Of a stretch of 21,664 nucleotides of DNA, positions 4,927 through 12,992 are shown piece after piece. Every line of letters starts with the position of its first letter. Position 1 is the first letter of the stretch. Position numbers and translations under genes: made by a program. The stretch is from Ligaoa zhengdingensis (lineage in GTDB: Bacteria; Bacillota; Clostridia; Oscillospirales; Ruminococcaceae): contig NZ_JACRST010000028.1 of NCBI RefSeq assembly GCF_014384885.1, positions 1-21,664 on the forward strand, written 5' to 3'. The notes under the pieces were generated by a model. It had not been told where the DNA came from. It ran no database searches and saw only the letters and a list, made by a program, of their open reading frames with translations.

Positions 4927-6276
4927 TTATTTTTCCTTTTCGCTGTCCGCATCCTCAGCGGGAGGGCGGCGCTCGGCCTTCACCAGCGCGACGCGGCGGT
5001 CCTCCACCTTGAGCACCGTGAAATCCACGCCGTCCACCGTCACTGTGGGGTGTTCCTCCTCGGTGGGGATCCGCCCCAGCAGGTCGATAATCAGCCCGCC
5101 CAGCGTGTCGTAGTCCACGTCGTCGGGCACCTCAATCTTTAAGAGGCGCTCCACCTCGTCCAGCGACACCGCGCCGTCAAAGGTGAACTCGTCGTCCGAA
5201 AGGCGGGTGACCTCCTCCTCCTCGTCGTCGTATTCATCCTGGATGTTGCCCACGATCGATTCAAGCAGGTCCTCCATGGTGACGATGCCGCTGGTGCCGC
5301 CGTATTCGTCCACCACAATCGCCATCTGCACCTTTTTCTGCTTAAACTCCAAAAACATCTCGCGGCAGTGGTTGCTCTCAGGCACAAACAGCGCCTTGCG
5401 CATGTAGTCGCGCACGTCGAAGTGCTCGGGCGGGTTGCCGCTGATCATCGCCAGCAGGTCCTTTACATACAAAATGCCCTTGATGTTGTCCAGCGTATCC
5501 TCATACACCGGGATGCGGGAATAGCCGTCCTCGATAGCGAGGCGCGCCACCTCGTCGAGGGTGACGTCCACCTCCACGCCGGATACCTCGGTGCGGTGGG
5601 TCATCACCTCGCCCACCGTGCGGTCGTCGAACTCGAAGATGTTGTTGATCATCTCGCGCTGGCTCTCCTCGATCACCCCGCGCTCGTTGCCCACATCCAC
5701 CATCATGCGGATTTCTTCCTCGGTCACCTGCTCGTCGTCGGCGTTGGGGTCGATGCCGAACAGCCGCACCACCCCGTTGGTGGTGGCGGAAAGCAGCGCC
5801 ACAAACGGGCGCTCCACCTTATAACACACGTTGAGCGCGCCCGCCAGCGCGAACGACACCTTCTCTGGGTAGCGCATGGCGATGCGCTTGGGCACCAGCT
5901 CGCCGAACACGATGGTGATGTAGCTGAGCAAAAAGGTAATGACGATGAGCGCGATCATCCGCAGCACCGCCGGGGAAACCCCCGGGATGGTCACCGCCGC
6001 CACCAGCATATCCGCAAAGGTGTCCGCCGCCACCGCCGATGCGAGCATCCCCGCCAGGGTGACGCCCACCTGCACGGTGGAAAGGAAGCGGCTGGGCTGC
6101 GCGGTGAGGCGCGCCAAAATTTTAGCCTTGCGGTCGCCGTCCTCCGCCATCCTGGCGAGCTTGGCGTCGTTGAGGCCGATCACCGCGAGTTCGCTCATGG
6201 CGAAAAACGCGTTGCTGAAAATCAGGAATACCAACAGGCCGATGTAAAACCAGATACTGCCGCCGGGATCATCCAT
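4927..6276 (-). CDS. CNNM/CorC-type transporter-like protein with CBS pair (hemolysin family, TlyC/HlyC)
   Basis: The 449-aa protein has an N-terminal DUF21/CNNM membrane domain (about residues 10-190, with FSNAFFAMSELAV and the block LSYITIVFGELVPKRIA), a CBS-domain pair (about 205-330; VGEVMTHRTEVSGVEVD, GYSRIPVYEDTLDNIKGILY, VVDEYGGTSGIVTMEDLLE) and a C-terminal CorC_HlyC domain (about 350-430, DLLGRIPTEEEHPTV). Family members are linked to Mg2+/Co2+ efflux; the name hemolysin is historical. The frame is open upstream to 6534, but ATG 6276 is chosen because GAAGGA lies before it and the membrane domain begins right after; the upstream extension is Arg/Trp-rich and not family-like. A TTGACA-17-TATCAT promoter lies 70 bases upstream and a terminator follows. 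Confidence 0.92.
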   Translation of the reverse strand: MDDPGGSIWFYIGLLVFLIFSNAFFAMSELAVIGLNDAKLARMAEDGDRKAKILARLTAQPSRFLSTVQVGVTLAGMLASAVAADTFADMLVAAVTIPGVSPAVLRMIALIVITFLLSYITIVFGELVPKRIAMRYPEKVSFALAGALNVCYKVERPFVALLSATTNGVVRLFGIDPNADDEQVTEEEIRMMVDVGNERGVIEESQREMINNIFEFDDRTVGEVMTHRTEVSGVEVDVTLDEVARLAIEDGYSRIPVYEDTLDNIKGILYVKDLLAMISGNPPEHFDVRDYMRKALFVPESNHCREMFLEFKQKKVQMAIVVDEYGGTSGIVTMEDLLESIVGNIQDEYDDEEEEVTRLSDDEFTFDGAVSLDEVERLLKIEVPDDVDYDTLGGLIIDLLGRIPTEEEHPTVTVDGVDFTVLKVEDRRVALVKAERRPPAEDADSEKEK

Positions 6277-6346
6277 GTTGTCCTTCAAACTCCTTCCGCG
6301 GGCATATTCCCGCAACTTTTGATTCAAAATAAGGGATATCATTTTT

Positions 6347-6375
6347 ATGATACCGTTTTTACCGCCCCTTGTCAA
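6347..6375 (-). promoter_or_regulatory. Sigma-A promoter of the CNNM/CBS gene
   Basis: On the minus strand TTGACA (6375-6370), 17-base spacer, TATCAT (6352-6347). It gives a 5' untranslated region of about 65 bases. Confidence 0.75.
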
Positions 6376-6594
6376 TTTGCACGCGGCGGCTTGCGGCGCG
6401 GTGCGCGGGTGTGCGCCGCAGTTCCACAAGCGCCACCCCCTTTTGCGCGGCCAAATCGCGCCCCAGCGCCGGAGGCGGCGGTTTTTGCGCGTTTTTTGTG
6501 CACAAGTGGGACAAAGCCGTTTTAAAACCGCCAAAAGTCACAAAAACGCGCGGCTGTTTACACCATTTTAACCTTTTAAATGCCCGTTTTGCTC
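6376..6594. other. Divergent intergenic region upstream of nifJ
   Basis: No gene is seen here. A long imperfect inverted repeat, CGCGTTTTTTGTG (6488-6500) and CACAAAAACGCG (6539-6550), encloses a shorter palindrome GTTTTAAAAC. The sequence TTTACACC occurs twice (about 6567 and 6595). Confidence 0.5.
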
Positions 6595-6623
6595 TTTACA
6601 CCGCACGGCAAAAGTGTTAATAT
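6595..6623 (+). promoter_or_regulatory. Promoter of nifJ with overlapping palindrome
   Basis: TTTACA (6595-6600), 17-base spacer, TAATAT (6618-6623). The -10 lies within TGTTAATATTTACA (6615-6628), a near-perfect dyad that could bind a redox or global regulator (Rex- or Fnr/Crp-like). The regulator is not identifiable from sequence. Confidence 0.6.
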
Positions 6624-6692
6624 TTACAAGGTAAAGTCTTTTTTCAAGACTGGCTTACTGGCAGTTTAAATTTTAAGGAGGAAACAAAGAAC

Positions 6693-9600
6693 ATGGCTAG
6701 AAAAATGAAAACCATGGACGGCAACCATGCTGCCGCTCACGTGTCCTATGCCTTTACCGATGTGGCCGCGATCTACCCGATCACCCCGTCTTCGGTGATG
6801 GCTGAGGCTGCGGACGAGTGGAGCGCCGGCGGCCGTAAAAACATCTTCGGCAACGAGGTTCGCGTCGTAGAGATGCAGTCCGAGGCGGGCGCCGCGGGCA
6901 CCGTGCACGGCTCGCTGGCGGCTGGTGCGCTCACCACCACCTTCACCGCTTCCCAGGGCCTGCTGCTGATGATCCCCAATATGTATAAAATGGCCGGCGA
7001 GCTGCTGCCCGGCGTCATCGACGTTTCGGCGCGCTGCGTCGCTTCCCATGCGCTCAACATCTTCGGCGACCACTCCGACGTGTACGCCTGCCGCCAGACC
7101 GGCTTCGCCATGCTGTGCGAAAGCAGCGTGCAGGAGGTCATGGACCTCACCGCTGTGGCGCATCTGTCCGCCATCAAGGGCCGCGTCCCCTTCCTGAACT
7201 TCTTCGACGGCTTCCGCACCTCCCACGAGATCCAGAAGATCGAGACCTGGGACTATGAGGACCTCAAAGAGATGTGCGACATGGACGCGGTGGAAGCGTT
7301 CCGCAAGAACGCCCTCAACCCGGAGCATCCCGTGCTGCGCGGCACCGCCCAGAACGGCGACATCTTCTTCCAGGCGCGCGAGGCGTGCAACCCCTTCTAC
7401 AACGCGCTGCCCGAGGTTGTTGAGGAGTATATGAACAAGGTCAACGCCAAGATCGGCACCAACTACGGCCTGTTCAACTACTACGGCGCGCCCGATGCGG
7501 ACAACGTCATCATCGCCATGGGTTCGGTCTGCGACACCATCGACGAGACGATCGACTACCTGAACGCCAACGGCAAGAAGGTCGGCCTGGTGAAGGTCCG
7601 CCTGTACCGTCCGTTCTCGGTCAAACACCTGCTGGCCGTTATCCCCGATACGGTTAAAGTGATCTCGGTGCTCGACCGCACCAAGGAGCCCGGCTCCCTG
7701 GGCGAGCCCCTGTTCCTCGACGTGGTTGCGGCCCTCAAGGACAGCAAGTTCGCGAACGTCCCCGTGCTGGGCGGCCGCTACGGCCTCGGCTCGAAGGACA
7801 CCACCCCCGCGCAGATCATCGCCGTTTACAACAACGCGGCTGCGCTGGATAAGAAGACCTTCACCATCGGCATCGACGACGACGTCACCTTCCTCTCGCT
7901 GAAGGAGACCGAGAACCCCGACACCACCCCCGCCGGCACCACCAGCTGCAAATTCTGGGGCCTCGGCTCGGACGGCACCGTGGGCGCCAACAAGAACTCC
8001 ATCAAGATCATCGGCGACCACACCGATATGTATGCGCAGGCTTATTTTGAGTATGACTCGAAGAAATCCGGCGGTATCACCATCTCGCATCTGCGCTTCG
8101 GCGACACCCCCATCCGCTCCACCTACTACATCAACAAGGCGGACTTCGTCGCCTGCCACAACCCCGCTTATATCGGCAAATACGATATGATCGAGGACCT
8201 GAAGGACGGCGGCACCTTCCTGCTGAACTGCGGCTGGGATATGGACGAGATGAACGCGCGTATGCCCGGTAAGGACAAGCGCTACATCGCCAACCACAAC
8301 ATCAAATTCTACACCCTGGACGGCGTGAAGGCCGGTAAGGAGCTGGGCCTCGGCACCCGCATCAACACCGTGCTGCAGTCCGCCTTCTTTAAGCTGGCCA
8401 ACATCATCCCCATCGACGACGCCATCAAATATATGAAGGATGCGGCCACCGCTTCCTATGGCAGAAAGGGCGAGAAGATCGTCAAGATGAACCACGACGC
8501 CATCGACATGGGCGCGAAGGCCATTGTCGAGGTCAAGGTTCCCGAGGAGTGGAAGAACGCCCCGGACGACGCGCCCGCCGCGGCCGTGACCGGTTCGAGA
8601 AAAGACCTGGTGGATTTCGTCAACAACATCGAAATCCCCGTCAACGCGCACAGAGGCGAGAAGCTCCCCGTCTCCGCGTTCAAGGGCGCCGAGGACGGCA
8701 CCTTCCCGCTGGGCTCCTCCGCCTACGAGAAGCGCGGCATCGCTGTGGACGTGCCGGTGTGGCAGCCTGAAAACTGCATCCAGTGCAACTTCTGCTCCTA
8801 TGTGTGCCCGCACGCGGTTATCCGCCCGATGGTGATGACCGAGGAAGAGGCCGCCAAGGCCCCCGCAAGCCAGAAGTTTGTCGATATGACCGGTATGCCC
8901 GGCTACAAGTTCGCCATCACCGTCTCGGTGCTGGATTGCACCGGCTGCGGCTCCTGCGCGAACGTCTGCCCGGGCAAGAAGGGCGCGAAGGCCCTCGTGA
9001 TGGACGCCCTGGACAACAACCGCGACAAACAGGAAGGCTTCAATTACAACATGGAGCTCGGCGTGAAGCCCGAGGTCCTGGAGAAATTCAAAGAGACCAC
9101 CGTCAAGGGCAGCCAGTTCAAGCAGCCCCTGCTTGAGTTCTCGGGCGCTTGCGGCGGCTGCGGCGAGACCCCGTATGCGAAGCTCGCCACCCAGCTGTTC
9201 GGCGACCGCATGTATATCGCCAACGCGACCGGATGCTCCTCCATCTGGGGCGGCTCCGCTCCCTCCACCCCGTACACCGTCAACAAGAAGGGCTTTGGCC
9301 CGGCTTGGGCGAACTCCCTGTTTGAGGACAACGCCGAGTACGGTTACGGCATGTATCTGGCACAGGCCACCCTGCGCAACCAGCAGATCGCCAAGGTGCT
9401 CGAGCTTTCCAAGAACGCTGAGGGCGCTGCGAAAGAGGCCTGCGAGGCTTACCTCGCCACTGTGAACGACGGCAAGGAGAACGCCGTTGCCACCGAGAAG
9501 CTGATCGCGGAGCTCGAGGCCTGCGGCTGCGAGGCGGGCAAGGAGATCCTCAAGAACAAAGAGTTCCTGGCCAAGAAATCCAACTGGATTTTCGGCGGCG

Positions 9601-10229
9601 ACGGCTGGGCGTTCGACATCGGCTTCGGCGGCCTCGACCATGTGATCGCGTCCGGCGAGGACGTCAACATCCTGGTGTTCAACACCGAGGTTTACTCCAA
9701 CACCGGCGGCCAGTCCTCCAAGGCGACCCCGACCGGCGCTGTGGCGCAGTTTGCTGCGGCCGGTAAAGAGGTCAAGCAGAAGGATCTCGCCGCGATTGCC
9801 ATGAGCTACGGCTATGTGTATGTGGCCCAGGTGGCCATGGGCGCCGATTACAACCAGTGCATCAAGGCGTTCCACGAGGCTGAGAGCTATCACGGCCCGT
9901 CGCTCATCATCGCCTATGCGCCCTGCATCAACCACGGCATCAAGGGCGGCCTGGTGAACGCACAAACCGAGATTAAGAACGCGGTTGCGGCCGGTTACTG
10001 GCATATGTTCCGCTTCGACCCGCGCCTGAAGGAAGAGGGCAAGAACCCGTTCCAGCTCGATTCCAAGGCGCCGAGCGCAAGCTACGCCGACTTCATCAAG
10101 AACGAGGTCCGCTACACCTCGCTCACCCGTTCCTTCCCCGAGCGCGCGGAAGTGCTGTTCGACAAGGCGGAGAAGGTTGCTGCCGACAAGTGGGAGCACC
10201 TGCAGAAACTCGCGAAGCTCTACGAATAA
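6693..10229 (+). CDS. nifJ: Pyruvate:ferredoxin (flavodoxin) oxidoreductase, single-chain
   Basis: The 1178-aa enzyme oxidatively decarboxylates pyruvate with CoA to acetyl-CoA, CO2 and reduced ferredoxin, the central energy step of anaerobic clostridia. Domains in order: N-terminal pyrimidine-binding/POR alpha region (TDVAAIYPITPSSVMAE near residues 22-38), transketolase-like C-terminal region, POR gamma, a two-cluster ferredoxin domain (CIQCNFCSYVCP near 694 and CTGCGSCANVCP near 748), the proximal-cluster cysteines GACGGCGETPY near 818, and the TPP-binding block GDGWAFDIGFGG near 969 with NTEVYSNTGGQSSK. A further conserved Cys lies in APCINHGIKGG near 1076. Length is normal. The start follows TAAGGAGG. 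Codon use is strongly biased to C/G-ending codons, as for a highly expressed gene. It is monocistronic, with its own promoter and a strong terminator. Confidence 0.97.
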   Translation: MARKMKTMDGNHAAAHVSYAFTDVAAIYPITPSSVMAEAADEWSAGGRKNIFGNEVRVVEMQSEAGAAGTVHGSLAAGALTTTFTASQGLLLMIPNMYKMAGELLPGVIDVSARCVASHALNIFGDHSDVYACRQTGFAMLCESSVQEVMDLTAVAHLSAIKGRVPFLNFFDGFRTSHEIQKIETWDYEDLKEMCDMDAVEAFRKNALNPEHPVLRGTAQNGDIFFQAREACNPFYNALPEVVEEYMNKVNAKIGTNYGLFNYYGAPDADNVIIAMGSVCDTIDETIDYLNANGKKVGLVKVRLYRPFSVKHLLAVIPDTVKVISVLDRTKEPGSLGEPLFLDVVAALKDSKFANVPVLGGRYGLGSKDTTPAQIIAVYNNAAALDKKTFTIGIDDDVTFLSLKETENPDTTPAGTTSCKFWGLGSDGTVGANKNSIKIIGDHTDMYAQAYFEYDSKKSGGITISHLRFGDTPIRSTYYINKADFVACHNPAYIGKYDMIEDLKDGGTFLLNCGWDMDEMNARMPGKDKRYIANHNIKFYTLDGVKAGKELGLGTRINTVLQSAFFKLANIIPIDDAIKYMKDAATASYGRKGEKIVKMNHDAIDMGAKAIVEVKVPEEWKNAPDDAPAAAVTGSRKDLVDFVNNIEIPVNAHRGEKLPVSAFKGAEDGTFPLGSSAYEKRGIAVDVPVWQPENCIQCNFCSYVCPHAVIRPMVMTEEEAAKAPASQKFVDMTGMPGYKFAITVSVLDCTGCGSCANVCPGKKGAKALVMDALDNNRDKQEGFNYNMELGVKPEVLEKFKETTVKGSQFKQPLLEFSGACGGCGETPYAKLATQLFGDRMYIANATGCSSIWGGSAPSTPYTVNKKGFGPAWANSLFEDNAEYGYGMYLAQATLRNQQIAKVLELSKNAEGAAKEACEAYLATVNDGKENAVATEKLIAELEACGCEAGKEILKNKEFLAKKSNWIFGGDGWAFDIGFGGLDHVIASGEDVNILVFNTEVYSNTGGQSSKATPTGAVAQFAAAGKEVKQKDLAAIAMSYGYVYVAQVAMGADYNQCIKAFHEAESYHGPSLIIAYAPCINHGIKGGLVNAQTEIKNAVAAGYWHMFRFDPRLKEEGKNPFQLDSKAPSASYADFIKNEVRYTSLTRSFPERAEVLFDKAEKVAADKWEHLQKLAKLYE

Positions 10230-10248
10230 TATTTTCCCGATGCAACAA

Positions 10249-10287
10249 GGCGGGCCCCGGAGATCGTTCCGGGGCCCGCCTTTTCTT
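10249..10287 (+). terminator. Intrinsic terminator of nifJ
   Basis: A perfect 12-bp stem (GGCGGGCCCCGG, 8-base loop, CCGGGGCCCGCC) is followed by TTTTCTT, 20 bases after the nifJ stop. Confidence 0.93.
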
Positions 10288-10342
10288 GCCAAAACAGAAA
10301 AAGCGCGGCAGCCGCAGCCACCGCGCAAAATTCGACAAAACA

Positions 10343-10371
10343 CTTGCTTTTTTGGCAAAGATACCCTATAA
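10343..10371 (+). promoter_or_regulatory. Strong sigma-A promoter of the 50-aa ORF unit
   Basis: TTGCTT (about 10343-10348), 17-base spacer, TATAAT (about 10366-10371). It drives a transcript with a long structured leader and ends at the terminator near 10757. Confidence 0.7.
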
Positions 10372-10377
10372 TAAACT

Positions 10378-10521
10378 CGAGGCGCAAAAAGCGCAAGGCA
10401 GGCCCGGAAGCGGGAACTTCCGCGCCCTGCATATGAGGCTTCATCTCATACACTGCGGCGACAGCCGCGCCCTGCAACCGACATTATACAACATTTTTCC
10501 CCCGCTGTAAAGGAGCCAGCG
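10378..10521 (+). promoter_or_regulatory. Structured 5' leader (possible riboswitch or sRNA), about 145 nt
   Basis: Three hairpins follow one another: an outer GCAGG/CCTGC with inner GGAAG/CTTCC (10398-10430), ATGAG/CTCAT (10433-10449) and GCGGC/GCCGC with loop GACA (10455-10468). A less structured stretch then leads to the ribosome binding site AAAGGAG. I do not match it to a known riboswitch class. A 25-codon frame (10433-10510) ends just before the SD but has no ribosome binding site of its own. Confidence 0.45.
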
Positions 10522-10674
10522 ATGTGCTCACACACTGACACGCATAAAAGTCGCACCTTGCAAGTCGAAGATGGATATGCGTTCCACACACGGGGAGGAT
10601 GTGCCGCGCTGTATTTTGCAGGCGGCCTGCGTTGCACGAATGAAGGGGAAACATTCGGGGGGCTGTATGAGTAA
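10522..10674 (+). CDS. Orphan small protein, 50 aa, unknown function
   Basis: The ATG at 10522 follows TAAAGGAGCCAGCG, a good SD at normal distance. The product starts MCSHTDTHKS, is Gly-rich in its second half (HTRGGCAALYFAGG, EGETFGGLYE), has cysteines at residues 2, 28 and 38, and has no membrane segment. I do not recognise it. It sits alone between a strong promoter and a good terminator, so the transcription unit is convincing. Whether the product is the peptide or the RNA itself is open. Confidence 0.5.
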   Translation: MCSHTDTHKSRTLQVEDGYAFHTRGGCAALYFAGGLRCTNEGETFGGLYE

Positions 10675-10710
10675 AAACATGCAGCGCCCTTTTTGCGTCT
10701 TCAAACAGAA

Positions 10711-10757
10711 GCCGGGCGGGATGGCACTATCATCCCTGCCCGGCTTTTTGCTGCCTT
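10711..10757 (+). terminator. Intrinsic terminator of the 50-aa ORF unit
   Basis: AAGCCGGGC plus GGGAT pair with ATCCC plus GCCCGGCTT around a short loop, followed by TTTTT, about 37 bases after the ORF stop. Confidence 0.85.
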
Positions 10758-10769
10758 TTTGCGGAGGGG

Positions 10770-11790
10770 TTGTGCCGCGCCGCTCTGCGGGCGGGGTATT
10801 TTTTGCACTGCCGTGCGGCGGGGTTTCGCCTGGCCATGCGGCTACGCCTTGCGCACTGCCGTGCGCCTGCCTCGGCATTGCCCCCGGGGGCATCCCTGGG
10901 CGGGGTTGCGCCCCCGCGCGACGCCATCCTTTTGGCACGCGCCAAAAGGATGCAAAAGCGCGCCAAAGGGCGTTCCCCCCTTTGGCATCCCCCCTTGGGG
11001 CGGCCGGCCAACGGCCGGAGGAAAGCCGGGCAGGCTCGTTTGTTAAGCAAAGTGCAGCATCCGCGCGGAGGACGCACCCGGTATGGCGCAAGCGCCAACC
11101 CGGATTGCCAGGTCGGCGCTGCCGACGTGCCTTCCAGTCGCTTCGTGCAAATTCCAAGGAGCGCACTCGCTCCAATCAGGCACCTGTCCCGCCTTTGGCG
11201 GGATCCCCTCGGGTAATGCCCGCATACATTCAGCCGTCCCCCGCTTGCCCTAGATCCTCCGCCCCTCCGAGGGCGTAAGTGCGTTTTTCTTACTAGGGCT
11301 TTTCCGGCTTCGGCCACTGCGCCCCATGGCCTAGTAAGTGTCATCCCCGGCTTTCCTGTCGGCGTTGCCGACCCGACCCGGAGCCAAAAATCAAGCGGTG
11401 CGGTGCCTGCGCGCTTTGCGGGTGCCACCCGAGGGCACCCCGTAAGGGGCAATGGTTCGTGGGAGCGAAGCGTGCCCTTCCCACTTTTCGCGAAGCGACT
11501 TCAGAACCATTGCCGAGGGAGCTTGCCGCACTTCGCTTTCATCAGCGCAGATTTTATCTCCGGGCGCACAACGGGGTTTTCAAAGGGGTGCCCCCTTTGA
11601 CACGTTTTTGCTCGCTTTTGGCGTGTACCAAAAGCGAGTCGTCGTGCGGGGCCGAAACCCCGCCGGGCATGCGCCCGGGGGCGGTGCCGAGGCAGGCGCA
11701 CGGCAGTGCGCAACCGCTCTGCCCGAAGCTGGCAGGCCAGGTGCAAACCAAAGCGCCCAGGCCCAAGCCGAGCCCCAGTTGCGCTACAGT
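10770..11790. repeat. Large noncoding mosaic repeat, copy A, bounded by inverted modules
   Basis: The left end (about 10830-10990, forward) carries GCACTGCCGTGCGCCTGCC, a C/G-rich block and two hairpins: CATCCTTTTGGC/GCCAAAAGGATG (10925-10952) and GCCAAAGGG/CCCTTTGGC (10962-10986). The right end (about 11575-11775) carries the same modules in reverse: TCAAAGGGG/CCCCTTTGA (11580-11600), CTCGCTTTTGG/CCAAAAGCGAG (11611-11638) and the same GC block on the minus strand. The core (about 11000-11570) has segments shared with copy B at 20790-21664, including AGCGGTGCGGTGCCTGC, CCCCGTAAGGGGCAATGG and CCGCTTGCCCTAGATCC, mixed with copy-specific inserts. Open frames exist on several strands, but none has a ribosome binding site or protein-like composition. 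Confidence 0.8.
11289..11338. repeat. Copy-A-specific hairpin insert
   Basis: CTTACTAGG (11289-11297) and CCTAGTAAG (11330-11338) form a 9-bp inverted repeat with further GC pairing inside. It is absent from the corresponding place of copy B, where CCAGTAA...TTACTGG occurs near 20905-20932 instead. Confidence 0.55.
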
Positions 11791-11798
11791 GAAAGCGC

Positions 11799-12458
11799 TC
11801 ACTTGGCGCGGAAAAAGGCCGCCAGCTCGCGGCAAACCAGCCGGTGCCCCAAGCCGGACGGATGGTTGACGTGCGAGAGCAGGTCGGTGAGCGCCCCGCC
11901 CGCGCCGAGATACCCCTCAAACGCTGCGAAGCTGTCCGCCAGGCCCACCCCATATTCCGCGGCCAGCCGCCGCACCTGTGCGGCGTGCGCGGTGAGCTGC
12001 TCCCAGCCCTCCGAGCGGTCGAAATAGGTCTCATCCCAGGTGGGGGTGAGCAGGATCACCTTCACCCCCACCGCGAGCGCCCGCTCAATCATCGAGCGCC
12101 ATGCGGCCTCAGCCGCATCCAGGCCGACCATGCGGTCGTTGAGCGCATAATCGATGGTGAGCACATCCGGGCGGTGGTTGAGCACCTCGCTGTCAAACCG
12201 TGCGGCGCCCTGCACGGAGTTTTCCCCGCCGATCGCGGTGACGATCACATTGAGCACCGCGAACGGAAACCGCTCCTTGATGGCGCGGTGCAGCAGCGCG
12301 GGGTATGCCTCAAAGGTATTGACAAACGGGGTGGCGAAATACCCCGCCGGGACGCTGTGCCCGTGGCAAACCAGGTTCACCGTCCGGTTGTCGGGCCACT
12401 GTTTGGCGAGCATCCCACGAATCGCTTCCAAATAGGTGAGTGGATTGGCGGCAGCCAT
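11799..12458 (-). CDS. SGNH/GDSL-family hydrolase (putative esterase)
   Basis: The 219-aa protein shows SGNH-hydrolase blocks: nucleophile block HGHSVPAGY with Ser35 (GHS in place of GDS), Gly/Asn block IGGEN (77-80), YALNDR (104-109) with the ND pair, and the C-terminal HVNHPSGLGH with the likely catalytic His199. There is no signal peptide, so it probably acts in the cytoplasm on ester bonds of an unknown substrate. The start ATG 12458 follows AAGGAGGAAGGGCAT. It starts 31 bases after the lipoprotein gene in the same direction and is the last gene of the hisS-aspS operon. No clear terminator is seen; the 3' end runs into the mosaic repeat. Confidence 0.82.
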   Translation of the reverse strand: MAAANPLTYLEAIRGMLAKQWPDNRTVNLVCHGHSVPAGYFATPFVNTFEAYPALLHRAIKERFPFAVLNVIVTAIGGENSVQGAARFDSEVLNHRPDVLTIDYALNDRMVGLDAAEAAWRSMIERALAVGVKVILLTPTWDETYFDRSEGWEQLTAHAAQVRRLAAEYGVGLADSFAAFEGYLGAGGALTDLLSHVNHPSGLGHRLVCRELAAFFRAK

Positions 12459-12489
12459 ATGCCCTTCCTCCTTGTGATGAAATCCTGTT

Positions 12490-12957
12490 TTACTTCCCGT
12501 CCAGGGCCGCGCCGGCCTCCTGCATCTTCTGCCCGCCCAGCATCATCCGCTCCTGGGCAATTTCCAGCAGGCCGGTCTCGCTCGCGGCCTGGAGGCTCGC
12601 GATATCGCGGAAGCTCATCGCGTAGTAATCCATCGCGCCCCCGATCTCCTCGGCGGCCTCGGTAAACAGCGCGTGCGCCTCGGCCAGCTCTTCGGGCGCT
12701 TCAATCTCGGCCACTGCGTCGCACGCCTCGCGGCAGGCCTTGGCCGCAGCCACCACCGCGTCCATGCTCGCCTGGGTCTCGTCCAACTCGGCCGCAGCCG
12801 CCTGGAACTTGTCCACCTCAACGCTGATCCCGTCCACCGCTTCGGTCACCTGCCGCCTGTAGGCGGTCTCCTCCTTGCTGGTGCAGCCGGTGAACACCGC
12901 GAGTGCCAGTATCACCGCCGCCATGACCGAAAGCGCTTTTTTCCAGGTCCGTTTCAA
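12490..12957 (-). CDS. Putative lipoprotein, helical, unknown function
   Basis: The frame opens at 12996, but the likely start is TTG 12957, which has GAAGGAGGG 5 bases upstream; translation then gives (M)KRTWKKALSVMAAVILALAV followed by FTGC, a typical lipoprotein signal with lipobox VFTGC and acylated Cys25. The mature part (about 130 aa) is rich in Ala and Glu and predicted all-helical, with coiled-coil-like stretches (VDKFQAAAAELDETQASMDA). I do not recognise a family. It follows aspS by 35 bases and precedes the SGNH hydrolase, so it should be co-transcribed with the synthetases. Confidence 0.75.
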   Translation of the reverse strand: MKRTWKKALSVMAAVILALAVFTGCTSKEETAYRRQVTEAVDGISVEVDKFQAAAAELDETQASMDAVVAAAKACREACDAVAEIEAPEELAEAHALFTEAAEEIGGAMDYYAMSFRDIASLQAASETGLLEIAQERMMLGGQKMQEAGAALDGK

Positions 12958-12992
12958 TGCGATCCCTCCTTCGCTGTCGTTTTGTCCGCCGC

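Noticed and set aside
6277..6534. N-terminal extension of the CNNM/CBS protein to 535 aa
   Set aside because: The extension crosses the TTGACA-17-TATCAT promoter, and the family's N-terminus begins at the ATG with an SD at 6276.
6666..10358. Open frame of 1230 codons on the minus strand opposite nifJ
   Set aside because: It is a shadow of the highly expressed, C/G-ending codons of nifJ. It is rich in Gly, Val, His and Leu without domains and has no ribosome binding site.
10433..10510. 25-codon upstream ORF in the structured leader (MRLHLIHCGD...)
   Set aside because: No ribosome binding site precedes its ATG, and the ATG lies in a hairpin arm; kept only as a note in the leader entry.
10571..11278. 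235-codon plus frame and overlapping minus frames in the mosaic repeat
   Set aside because: They lack ribosome binding sites, run through hairpins, have Arg/Pro/Ala-rich composition, and the frames are not kept between copies A and B.
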